Positions 1 to 6,784 of a DNA stretch of 35,209 nucleotides are shown in pieces. Each line of letters starts with the position of its first letter. Within the stretch, counting starts at the first letter, position 1. The notes below the pieces were generated by a model. It worked only from the letters and a program-made list of their open reading frames with translations. It made no database searches and was not told the origin of the DNA. This DNA is from Paracoccaceae bacterium (lineage in GTDB: Bacteria; Pseudomonadota; Alphaproteobacteria; Rhodobacterales; Rhodobacteraceae), in assembly GCA_024636555.1 (NCBI GenBank), contig JAGXGW010000052.1:1-35209 (forward strand), read 5' to 3'. The position numbers and the translations under genes were made by a program.

Positions 1-2
1 AC

Positions 3-209
3 ATGCAGGTTAGTGTTCGTGACAACAATGTCGATCAGGCCCTTCGGGCTCTGAAGAAAAAGCTGCAGCGTGAAGGCGTGTTCCGCGAAATGAAGCTCAA
101 GCAGCATTTCGAGAAACCCTCCGTCAAAAAAGCGCGCGAGAAAGCCGAAGCTATCCGTCGTGCCCGTAAACTGGCACGCAAGAAAGCCCAGCGCGAAGGC
201 GGCCTTTGA
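3..209 (+). CDS. rpsU: 30S ribosomal protein S21
   Basis: A 68-residue, very basic protein that joins the small ribosomal subunit and helps mRNA initiation. The N-terminus ([20 protein letters not shown]) and the lysine/arginine-rich C-terminal tail are typical of S21, and the length matches alphaproteobacterial S21 (about 68). The start codon lies at the very edge of the window, so its ribosome-binding site and promoter are not visible. A GC hairpin with a T-rich tail follows about 95 bp downstream. Identification is firm; the gene appears complete. Confidence 0.95.
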   Translation: MQVSVRDNNVDQALRALKKKLQREGVFREMKLKQHFEKPSVKKAREKAEAIRRARKLARKKAQREGGL

Positions 210-304
210 GGCAGTTTCAGAAATAGTTGAGAGACTTTTTCGGTTCGAGATTGCTTCAAGTAAAAGGTCACTATTCCCGAAAGCTTGAACGCTAGAAGAC
301 GACG

Positions 305-336
305 ACCCCCGTGCCCCGGCCCGGGGGTTTGTTTTT
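305..336 (+). terminator. putative intrinsic terminator after rpsU
   Basis: ACCCCC (305-310) pairs with GGGGGT (323-328). A nested CCCC/GGGG option exists, and TTTGTTTTT follows directly. The hairpin sits between rpsU and the convergent flavodoxin gene. The T-rich side favours termination of the plus-strand rpsU transcript. Confidence 0.55.
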
Positions 337-345
337 GGGTGCGCG

Positions 346-370
346 CTTTCATCGTTCTACAAATACTCAA
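346..370 (-). repeat. terminator-tail motif, copy 1
   Basis: Read on the minus strand this is TTGAGTATTTGTAGAACGATGAAAG, lying about 35 nt past the flavodoxin stop and just after a small GCAGC/GCTGC hairpin. It resembles four other copies in this window (16926-16950, 20617-20641, 22553-22577, 30300-30324). Each lies downstream of a gene on the same strand. Confidence 0.5.
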
Positions 371-403
371 ATGCAGCCTTGCTGCCGGAACGCGGCCAAT
401 AGG

Positions 404-961
404 TCAGACCCGCCAGCGCCGCGCGCTTCGCGCGATCCGCAGGCCAAAGCGCCGGGCTGTCTCCAGATCACCCGCCTCCACCATCAGCGCCTTGTCGCGC
501 GAGGATGTGGCCCCCAGCCCAAGCCAGACCCCGCTTGCATTGATACCGGGTTGATCGGCATTGACCGGCGCGCCGATTTGGTCCTGCCCGACCCAGATCA
601 TGCCATGCTGCGCGGCAAAGACGCTGAGTTGCATCAGCGTGTTCAGCTTGTCGCCACCGGGAAAGGTTGCCACCGTGAAGCCCGCCGCCAGCTTGTCGGA
701 CCAGCCCTGACTGGCCCAGATCTCGCCGGTCGCATCCATGAAGGTTTTGAACGCCGCCGCTGCACTGCCCATATAGGTGGGCGCGCCCATCACGATGGCA
801 TCGGCCTCATCGAGCGGCTGCCAGTCGGTCTTGCCCATCGCCTCGACGTCGATCAGGCGCGCGTCACAACCGCCCTCACCCAGCGCATCGGCGATCACTT
901 CGGCCAGACGCCGCGTGTGTCCGTGCCCGGTGGCATAGGGGATGGCGACATTGCCGGACAT
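404..961 (-). CDS. flavodoxin family protein
   Basis: A 185-residue flavodoxin-fold protein, likely binding FMN in the cytoplasm and acting as an electron carrier or quinone/FMN reductase. The N-terminal strand is followed by a Thr/Gly-rich phosphate loop (YATGHGHTRR, residues 9-18). A second flavin-contact loop of the GAPTYMGS type sits near residue 60, as in WrbA-like proteins. Its ATG overlaps the stop of the upstream GMC oxidoreductase gene (TGATG), indicating translational coupling. It may therefore re-oxidise or supply flavin electrons for that enzyme, which is inference. The exact substrate cannot be named. Confidence 0.8.
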   Translation of the reverse strand: MSGNVAIPYATGHGHTRRLAEVIADALGEGGCDARLIDVEAMGKTDWQPLDEADAIVMGAPTYMGSAAAAFKTFMDATGEIWASQGWSDKLAAGFTVATFPGGDKLNTLMQLSVFAAQHGMIWVGQDQIGAPVNADQPGINASGVWLGLGATSSRDKALMVEAGDLETARRFGLRIARSARRWRV

Positions 962-2547
962 CAGCGCGCGGCAGCAAGGATCATGTCAGCCGCCTTTTCC
1001 GCGATCATGATGGTGGGGGAGTTGGTGTTGCCCGATACGATCTGCGGCATCACGCTGGCATCGACCACGCGCAGGCCGGTGATTCCGCGCAGGCGCAGTT
1101 GCGCATCCAGCGGGGCGGTCTCGTCGCTGCCCATGCGGACCGTGCCCACAGGGTGGAAGATCGTGGTGCCAATGTCCCCCGCCGCGTGTTTCAACTCGTC
1201 ATCGGTTTGCACCGTCAGGCCCGGTTTCATCTCTTCGGGTGCATATTTCGCCATCGGGGCCTGCGCCATGATCTGCCGCGCCTGCCGGATCGCATCCACG
1301 GCGACACGGCGGTCACCCTCCGTGCTCAGATAGTTGGGCGCGATGTGCGGTGCATCGCGCGGGTCGTCGCTGGTGATCTCGACCGTGCCGCGGCTTTCGG
1401 GGCGCAGGTTGCACACGCTTGCGGTCATCGCGGGATAATCGTGCAGCGGTTGGCCGAACGCCTCCAGCGTCAGGGGCTGGACGTGATATTCCAGATCCGG
1501 CGTCGCCAGATCCTCACGCGAGCGGGAGAAGGCACCAAGCTGGCTGGGCGCCATCGACATCGGACCAGAGCGGCGCATCACGTATTCCAGCCCGATCATG
1601 GCCTTGCCGAACAGCGAGCTTGCCATCGTGTTCAGTGTCTTGGCGCCCGTCAGACGCCACGCGCAGCGCAGTTGCAGATGGTCCTGCAAATTCGCGCCGA
1701 CCCCCGGAATGTCGCGGATCACCGCAATCCCGTGCCGCGCCAGCACCTCCGCTGGCCCGAGACCTGACAGTTGCAGCACCTGCACCGATCCGATGGCCCC
1801 GGCGGACAGGATCACCTCGGCCCTTGCGCGGGCAGTCTTGACCTCGCCGCCTTGGAGATATTCGACACCCACGGCGCGCCCCTCCTCGATCAGCACGCGA
1901 CGGGTCTGGGCATGGGTCTCGATCCGCAGCCCCTGCCCCGTGCGTGTCCGCAGGAAAGCGCGGGCCGTATTCATCCGCCAACCGCTGCGCTGGTTGACGC
2001 GGAAATAGCCCACCCCCTCGTTGTTGCCTGTGTTGAAATCCGTGGTCTCCGGCAGTCCCATCGCCACGGCGGCGGCTTTCCAGTCGTCCAGCACATCCCA
2101 GTGCAGACGCTGGTTTTCCACCCGCCATTCGCCGCCTGCGCCGTGCATCTCGCTGGCACCTTCCACGAAATCCTCGGATTTCTTGAAATAGGGCAGCACA
2201 TCGTCCCAGCCCCAGCCCGCCAGCCCCGTCTGCCGCCAGCCGTCATAATCCGCCGCCTGCCCGCGCAGGTAGAGCATCCCGTTGATCGAGGAGCACCCCC
2301 CCAGCACCTTGCCCCGCGGGTAGATCAGCGAACGCCCGTTCAGCCCCGGCTCCTCGGCGGTGCGATACATCCAGTCGGTGCGCGGATTGCCGATGCAGTA
2401 AAGGTATCCCATCGGCACATGAATCCAGTGATAATTGTCTGTCCCGCCGGCTTCCAGCAGCAGCACCCGGTGCCCTGCATCGGTGAGCCGCTTGGCCAGA
2501 ACGCATCCGGCGCTGCCAGCCCCTACGATGATATAGTCCCACTGCAT
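961..2547 (-). CDS. GMC family FAD-dependent oxidoreductase (choline/alcohol dehydrogenase-like)
   Basis: A 528-residue glucose-methanol-choline oxidoreductase. It begins with the FAD dinucleotide fold (IIVGAGSAGCVLA, residues 6-18) and carries the GMC signature LGGCSSINGMLYLRG near residue 85. It ends with the catalytic His region (FHPVGTVRMG) and the Asn of the C-terminal SGNTNSPTIMIAEKA motif. Members oxidise alcohols such as choline or polyethylene glycols; no betaine-aldehyde dehydrogenase is adjacent, so betA is not assigned. A GGGGAGG ribosome-binding site lies just upstream. The gene is preceded by an Lrp regulator gene (66-bp gap) and followed by an overlapping flavodoxin gene, so the three may be co-transcribed. 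Confidence 0.88.
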   Translation of the reverse strand: MQWDYIIVGAGSAGCVLAKRLTDAGHRVLLLEAGGTDNYHWIHVPMGYLYCIGNPRTDWMYRTAEEPGLNGRSLIYPRGKVLGGCSSINGMLYLRGQAADYDGWRQTGLAGWGWDDVLPYFKKSEDFVEGASEMHGAGGEWRVENQRLHWDVLDDWKAAAVAMGLPETTDFNTGNNEGVGYFRVNQRSGWRMNTARAFLRTRTGQGLRIETHAQTRRVLIEEGRAVGVEYLQGGEVKTARARAEVILSAGAIGSVQVLQLSGLGPAEVLARHGIAVIRDIPGVGANLQDHLQLRCAWRLTGAKTLNTMASSLFGKAMIGLEYVMRRSGPMSMAPSQLGAFSRSREDLATPDLEYHVQPLTLEAFGQPLHDYPAMTASVCNLRPESRGTVEITSDDPRDAPHIAPNYLSTEGDRRVAVDAIRQARQIMAQAPMAKYAPEEMKPGLTVQTDDELKHAAGDIGTTIFHPVGTVRMGSDETAPLDAQLRLRGITGLRVVDASVMPQIVSGNTNSPTIMIAEKAADMILAAAR

Positions 2548-2613
2548 GTCGGTCCTCCCCTTGGCGGCAATCTGCTGGAACGGCGCGCGCTTGGCAACGG
2601 GCTGTGCGCCCGA

Positions 2614-3072
2614 TCAGACCGGAATGGCCGTTGTCTTGAATACAGTCCGCAAGGCAAAGCTGCTTTGCATCTGCGCCACACCCGGCAGGCGCGACAAATG
2701 CTGTCGGTGGATGCGGGCAAAATCCTCGGTATCCTCCGCCACGATTTTGAGGATGTAATCCGCCGTGCCCGCCATCAAGTGGCATTCCAGCACATCGGGA
2801 ATGCGCGAGACGGCTTTCTCGAATGCATCCAGCAGGTCATCCGCCTGACCGGACAGGGTGATCTCGACGAAAACCAGCGTGGGCAGGCCCATCTTGCGGC
2901 GGTCCAGCAGGGCGACATAACTGCTGATATACCCTTCCTCCTCCAGCCGCTGGACGCGGCGGTGGCAGGCCGAGGCGGAGAGATTCACAGCCTCGGAAAG
3001 ATCGGCGTTGGAGATACGGCCCTTGCGCTGGAGCACGGTCAGAATGCGGCGATCCGTCGGGTCAAGCGCCAT
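2614..3072 (-). CDS. Lrp/AsnC family regulator, probable controller of ald
   Basis: A 152-residue feast/famine regulator. An N-terminal winged helix-turn-helix (ILTVLQRKGRISNADLSEAV, then SASACHRRVQRLEEEGYI) leads into a C-terminal RAM/ACT-like effector domain containing VLECHLMAGTADYILKIV. It is divergent from alanine dehydrogenase, the classical arrangement for AldR/BkdR-type activators that sense alanine or branched amino acids. A perfect inverted repeat at 3085-3114 begins 12 bp upstream of its ATG and overlaps the Shine-Dalgarno GAAGGA, implying autorepression. The effector is inferred to be L-alanine. Confidence 0.88.
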   Translation of the reverse strand: MALDPTDRRILTVLQRKGRISNADLSEAVNLSASACHRRVQRLEEEGYISSYVALLDRRKMGLPTLVFVEITLSGQADDLLDAFEKAVSRIPDVLECHLMAGTADYILKIVAEDTEDFARIHRQHLSRLPGVAQMQSSFALRTVFKTTAIPV

Positions 3073-3084
3073 GAAACGAAGATT

Positions 3085-3114
3085 CCTTCGACAATATTTT
3101 CACTTTGTCGAAGG
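3085..3114. promoter_or_regulatory. probable Lrp-family operator between lrp and ald
   Basis: CCTTCGACAA (3085-3094) and TTGTCGAAGG (3105-3114) form a perfect 10-bp inverted repeat separated by an AT-rich 10-nt spacer (TATTTTCACT). Arm centres are about two helical turns apart, fitting a dimeric winged-helix regulator. It is 12 bp from the lrp start and about 98 bp from the ald start. This suggests autorepression of lrp and remote activation of ald. Confidence 0.7.
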
Positions 3115-3212
3115 TTATCCGAAAAACAACAGCAAATGCGACCCTGAAATCAACCGCTTTGCGCCCGTTCCGGGGCAAAATAGGCACATAGCATCAAAGG
3201 GAGAGAGAAATC

Positions 3213-4331
3213 ATGAAAATCGGATGCCCCAAAGAGATCAAGCCGCAGGAATTTCGCGTCGGCGTAACGCCCAATGCCGCGATGGAGGCCGTGGCCCATG
3301 GCCATGAGGTGCTGATCGAGACGGGCGCAGGTGTCGGCGCGGGCTTCACGGATGAGGATTACATCGCAGCAGGTGCCGAGATTATCGCCACCGCGGCCGA
3401 GGTCTTCGCCAAGGCCGATATGATCGTGAAGGTCAAAGAGCCGCAGGCCGGTGAGCGCAAGATGCTACGGGAGGGGCAGCTTCTGTTCACCTATCTGCAT
3501 CTGGCCCCCGATCCCGACCAGACCCATGATCTGCTGGCCTCGGGTTGCACCGCCATCGCTTACGAGACCGTCACGGACCGTTCCGGCGGCCTGCCGTTGC
3601 TGGCGCCCATGTCCGAAGTCGCGGGCCGTCTGGCGCCGCAAGTGGGCGCGTGGACGCTGCAAAAGGCCAATGGCGGGCGCGGTGTGCTGATGGGCGGCGT
3701 GCCCGGCGTGGGGCCCGCGCGCGTGCTGGTGATCGGCGGCGGTGTCGTTGGCACCCATGCGGCCAAGATCGCGGCAGGCATGGGCGCAGATGTGACCGTG
3801 CTGGACCGTTCTTTGCCGCGCCTGCGCTATCTGGACGATGTGTTCGGCGGGCAGTTCAAGACCGGCTATTCCTCGGCCGGATTGCTGGCGGAACTGCTGC
3901 CGCAGGCCGATATGGTTGTTGGGGCCGTGCTGATCCCCGGCGCGGCTGCGCCGAAACTGATCACGCGCGCGCAACTGTCCGACATGAAGCCCGGTGCCGT
4001 GCTGGTGGATGTGGCGATCGATCAGGGCGGTTGCTTCGAGACATCGAAGGCCACCACCCACCAGGATCCGATCTACGAGGTGGACGGGATCATGCATTAC
4101 TGCGTGGCCAATATGCCGGGGGCGGTGGCCCGCACCTCGACCCTTGCGCTTGGCAATGCGACGATGCCTTTCATGCTGGCGCTGGCCAACAAGGGATGGA
4201 AACGCGCCTGCGCCGATGATCCGCATCTGCTGGCCGGTCTGAACATCCATGCCGGGCAGTTGACCTATGCCGCCGTGGGCGCGGCGTTGGGAATTCCGTC
4301 CGTCGATCCGCAAACCCTTGTGAAGGCCTGA
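3213..4331 (+). CDS. ald: alanine dehydrogenase
   Basis: A 372-residue NAD-dependent L-alanine dehydrogenase that interconverts alanine with pyruvate, ammonia and NADH. The family catalytic residues are in place: Lys75 (KVKEP), His96 (TYLHLAPD), the Rossmann glycine motif [10 protein letters not shown] (residues 171-180) and Asp270 (VDVAIDQGG). The length equals typical Ald (about 371). The start is supported by AAAGGGAGAG (3196-3205). The divergent Lrp gene and shared operator point to amino-acid-responsive induction. A strong GC hairpin lies just after the stop. Confidence 0.96.
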   Translation: MKIGCPKEIKPQEFRVGVTPNAAMEAVAHGHEVLIETGAGVGAGFTDEDYIAAGAEIIATAAEVFAKADMIVKVKEPQAGERKMLREGQLLFTYLHLAPDPDQTHDLLASGCTAIAYETVTDRSGGLPLLAPMSEVAGRLAPQVGAWTLQKANGGRGVLMGGVPGVGPARVLVIGGGVVGTHAAKIAAGMGADVTVLDRSLPRLRYLDDVFGGQFKTGYSSAGLLAELLPQADMVVGAVLIPGAAAPKLITRAQLSDMKPGAVLVDVAIDQGGCFETSKATTHQDPIYEVDGIMHYCVANMPGAVARTSTLALGNATMPFMLALANKGWKRACADDPHLLAGLNIHAGQLTYAAVGAALGIPSVDPQTLVKA

Positions 4332-4342
4332 TATTGCAAGAC

Positions 4343-4372
4343 CTGCGCGGCGGGTTTGACCCCGCCGCGCAG
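4343..4372. terminator. bidirectional hairpin between ald and permease genes
   Basis: CTGCGCGGCGGG (4343-4354) and CCCGCCGCGCAG (4361-4372) form a perfect 12-bp stem with a 6-nt loop. It is placed between two convergent genes. No T-run follows on either strand, so it may act with Rho or as a 3' mRNA stabiliser rather than as a classical terminator. Confidence 0.6.
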
Positions 4373-4379
4373 ATGCCGG

Positions 4380-5429
4380 TCAGGCCAGCGTCCAAAGATG
4401 AAACAGAAGGCCAGCCGCAAATGCCCCGCCCAGCGACAGCGCAATATAAAGCGCAAAGACCTGCGGCTTGACCAAGGCCCAGACGGCGATGGCGGCGGGC
4501 AGCGATGTGACGCCCCCCGCCACCAGAAAGGCCAGCCCGGCCCCTGGCGCCATGCCCTGCGACACCAGTCCGCCGACCAGCGGCAAGGCGGCATAGCCAT
4601 TGAGATAGGCAGGCACACCGACCAGCGTGCCGATGGCGATGGGCGCAATGCCTGTGCCACCAAGCACCGAAGTCACGGTCTCTGCCGGAATGAAGGCCAG
4701 CATCAGGCTTTCCAGAATGAAGGCCAGCAAGAGCCATTTGGTCAGGAACAGCGTGACGTTCAGCGCCTCGCGCCCGAACTTCTCGCGCCGCTCCGCCTCC
4801 TGCCAGAAGCGCCAGACAACCGGCTTGGGTGCGCGCATCTTGGCCCCGCCGCAACCGCCGTTGCCGATCCCCTCGCGCAGCGGCAGCGACAGGCCACCCG
4901 CCCGCGTGACCCAATGCACCACCGCGCCACCCATCAGCCCCAGCCCGATGGCAGCCAGCGTCTTGGCCACTGCAAATTCAAAGCCAAGCACGCCCGTTGT
5001 CAGCACGAACATCGACGGGTCCATCACGGGAGAGGCCAGCCAGAAGGCCATCACCGCCGACAGCGGCACGCCCATCGCCAAGAGCGCCGCGATCAGGGGA
5101 ATCACCCCGCAGGAGCAGAAGGGCGAGACGGCCCCGGCGAGTGCCGCCATCAGGATCATCAGCTCAGGTGCGCCGGTGAAGGCCTTTGCGATCAGGTTGT
5201 CGGCCCCCGTGGCCCCGGCCCAGGCCGCGACCCCGATGGAGAGAAGCAGAAACGGCGCCGTTCCGAACAAAGCCGATCCGGCGAAGAGCACCGATACCTC
5301 TGCCTGCGCCGGATCGAAGATCAACAGCACGGCCATGATCAGCGCAGAGGCCAGCCAGACCCGATGCTTGTTCCAGACCAGTCGGACCAAGGCCGCGGGG
5401 CTGCGTCGGGGAAGGATCATCTCTGTCAT
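4380..5429 (-). CDS. ArsP/DUF318-type permease
   Basis: A 349-residue polytopic inner-membrane permease of the PF03773 (ArsP_1/DUF318, YraQ-like) family. Hydrophobic helices surround the family signature SPFCSCGVIPLIAALLAMG near residues 100-118, and a second half repeats the fold (VGVPAYLNGYAALPLVGGL). A cytosolic loop holds a Gly/Cys cluster (GNGGCGGAK). Family members such as ArsP export methylated trivalent arsenicals; others are linked to other metals. The ArsR-type gene directly upstream supports a metalloid substrate. An AGGA ribosome-binding site and a separate promoter-like TATAAA lie in the 48-bp gap before it. The exact ion exported is not determined by sequence. Confidence 0.82.
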   Translation of the reverse strand: MTEMILPRRSPAALVRLVWNKHRVWLASALIMAVLLIFDPAQAEVSVLFAGSALFGTAPFLLLSIGVAAWAGATGADNLIAKAFTGAPELMILMAALAGAVSPFCSCGVIPLIAALLAMGVPLSAVMAFWLASPVMDPSMFVLTTGVLGFEFAVAKTLAAIGLGLMGGAVVHWVTRAGGLSLPLREGIGNGGCGGAKMRAPKPVVWRFWQEAERREKFGREALNVTLFLTKWLLLAFILESLMLAFIPAETVTSVLGGTGIAPIAIGTLVGVPAYLNGYAALPLVGGLVSQGMAPGAGLAFLVAGGVTSLPAAIAVWALVKPQVFALYIALSLGGAFAAGLLFHLWTLA

Positions 5430-5439
5430 ATCTAAATTC

Positions 5440-5454
5440 CTAATTTTATAGTTT
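5440..5454 (-). promoter_or_regulatory. second ArsR-like operator with -10 box before permease
   Basis: The minus strand reads AAACTATAAAATTAG, matching AAACCATAAAACTAG upstream of arsR (5806-5820) at 13 of 15 positions. It contains TATAAA, and CCGACA lies 18 nt upstream as a weak -35. A repressor bound here would cover the -10 box of an internal promoter for the permease. Confidence 0.45.
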
Positions 5455-5477
5455 CTTTAGGTGTAAGATGTCGGATA

Positions 5478-5795
5478 TCACGCCACCTTGCAGGATCTCG
5501 CCAGAACCACACCGCTGCAACATTCAGCGGTCAGGAAATCGACAGTCCGGTGCATGACACCGTAATCCACGCGGTTGATGACAGTACGGCCCTGTTTTTC
5601 CTGCGTCACAAGCCCGGCATCCACAAGCGTTGTCAGATGATGCGCCAAGGTCGATGGCGCGATCTCCAGAAGTTCGATGACATCACCGATGCTCAGACCA
5701 TCATCGCCCGCCCTCACCAGAAGGCGGTAGATCGACAGGCGGACGTCATGACCAAGAGCGGCCAAGGCGCGGGATATGGGGCTTGCTGTTGTCAT
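5478..5795 (-). CDS. ArsR/SmtB family repressor with C-terminal thiol site
   Basis: A 105-residue winged-helix repressor. Helices around DDGLSIGDVIELLEIAPSTL and AHHLTTLVDAGLVTQEKQGR form the DNA-binding domain and wing. The inducer site is not the classical ELCVCDL motif in the DNA-binding helix. Cysteines are found only near the C-terminus, at residues 92, 93 and 102 (ECCSG...SC). That spacing resembles the As(III) site of Acidithiobacillus-type ArsR (C95, C96, C102). The arsR promoter (5802-5829) carries a palindromic operator, and the downstream permease is the likely regulated gene. Arsenite sensing is inferred from the cysteine layout. Confidence 0.87.
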   Translation of the reverse strand: MTTASPISRALAALGHDVRLSIYRLLVRAGDDGLSIGDVIELLEIAPSTLAHHLTTLVDAGLVTQEKQGRTVINRVDYGVMHRTVDFLTAECCSGVVLARSCKVA

Positions 5796-5801
5796 GCCCC
5801 C

Positions 5802-5829
5802 ATTAAAACCATAAAACTAGTTTTGTCAA
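5802..5829 (-). promoter_or_regulatory. arsR promoter with embedded palindromic operator
   Basis: On the minus strand TTGACA (5829-5824) is followed after 16 nt by TTTAAT (5807-5802). The spacer contains the palindrome AAAACTAGTTTT (5813-5824). The -10 box ends only six nucleotides before the ATG at 5795, so the transcript may be leaderless. No Shine-Dalgarno is evident at normal spacing. Confidence 0.65.
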
Positions 5830-5870
5830 TTCCCGATCTGCGCGCCCTGCCACACCCGCAAGCGCTTACC

Positions 5871-5982
5871 TCAGATCTCCTGCGCCTCTTCCAGTTCACG
5901 GACCAGACGACGTTCTTCCTCGGCCTTGGGGGCTGAAAAGCGCGCCAGTACCATTTAGGCGGAGCGCGTCAGGTAGAGCGTG
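5871..5982 (-). pseudogene. remnant of an RND efflux transporter C-terminus
   Basis: Bases 5880-5982 match 6794-6896, the 3' end of the intact RND gene, at 91 of 103 positions (hand alignment). On the minus strand the copy reads LYLTRSA, a stop, then MVLARFSAPKAEEERRLV...EEAQEI and a final stop. The intact gene has LYLTPVAYLLLARFSAPKAEEERRLV...EEAQRV. An in-frame stop and loss of everything upstream show a dead fragment. The different last residues and 12% divergence suggest a paralogue or an old duplication rather than a fresh repeat. Confidence 0.75.
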
Positions 5983-6093
5983 CAGGACCAGCGGACCTTC
6001 GCTGCGGCCTTCGACCATGACCGGACCCCGGACGTTGCAGTCATTCCATAATCTGCATACCATCACCCCACGGGCAGACGGAGGTGAGGAACC

Positions 6094-6714
6094 ATGGCAG
6101 ACGAGAGAGTGAGCCATTGGGAGGGAGTCTACCGCGAGAAAGATGACAGCCAACTGAGTTGGCATCAGGATGATCCATCAATCTCGTTGGAGCTTTGCGA
6201 CATGGCCGGTGTCCATAGTGGCTCCTCCGTGATCGATATCGGCGGCGGCACATCGCGCTTTGCTGCACGGCTGATCGAAAAGGGGCTTCGTGACGTCTCC
6301 GTGCTTGATCTGTCCGAAGCGGCACTGGACAGGTCCCGGCGGCACCTTAAGCCTGCCAGCGATCAGATCAAATGGATCGCAGCTGATGTGACGACGTGGA
6401 CGCCAAGCCGAAGCTATGACCTTTGGCATGATCGCGCCGTATTTCATTTCCTTATAAATGCGGATGATCGCGCCGCCTATATTGACCGGCTGCGGCGCTG
6501 CTTGCGTCCGGGTGGCCATGCGATTATCGCCACATTTGCGCTCGACGGTCCCGAGAAGTGCAGCGGCTTGCCTGTCGTAAGATACGATCCGCAGGGACTG
6601 AGCGAGGTTTTGGGTGATGCTTTTTCGCTCGTCGCGGAACGCAGGCACATGCATCCGACACCTTGGGGCAGCGCCCAGTCTTTTCAATTCAGTCTGCTGC
6701 GCATGGGCCAGTAG
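6094..6714 (+). CDS. class I SAM-dependent methyltransferase
   Basis: A 206-residue methyltransferase with a Rossmann-like fold. It has an N-terminal HWEGVYREKDDSQLSWHQ block typical of a common small-methyltransferase family, SAM motif I VIDIGGGTSR (residues 46-55), an acidic motif II (VLDLSEAALDRS) and a C-terminal strand/helix pair (LRPGGHAIIATFAL). A strong ribosome-binding site, GGAGGTGAGG, precedes the ATG. It is not ArsM: the conserved arsenic-binding cysteines are lacking. It lies between a broken and an intact copy of the RND gene tail and is of lower G+C (about 52% in two 60-base stretches counted), so it may be an insertion. The substrate is unknown. Confidence 0.82.
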   Translation: MADERVSHWEGVYREKDDSQLSWHQDDPSISLELCDMAGVHSGSSVIDIGGGTSRFAARLIEKGLRDVSVLDLSEAALDRSRRHLKPASDQIKWIAADVTTWTPSRSYDLWHDRAVFHFLINADDRAAYIDRLRRCLRPGGHAIIATFALDGPEKCSGLPVVRYDPQGLSEVLGDAFSLVAERRHMHPTPWGSAQSFQFSLLRMGQ

Positions 6715-6784
6715 GTTAGCCAGTTTCATTCGTGGCACCCTCCGGTCTAGCGGTGCCCCCACGCTGCACCGGTCAAGCACAGGA

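Noticed and set aside
6094..6714. Arsenite methyltransferase (ArsM) suggested by the nearby arsR/permease genes
   Set aside because: The characteristic conserved cysteine set of ArsM is missing and the N-terminal block belongs to another small-methyltransferase family.
6751..6771. CGGTGC/GCACCG hairpin between the methyltransferase and RND genes as a terminator
   Set aside because: Only 6 bp with no T-run on either strand. It may be real but the support is too thin to list.
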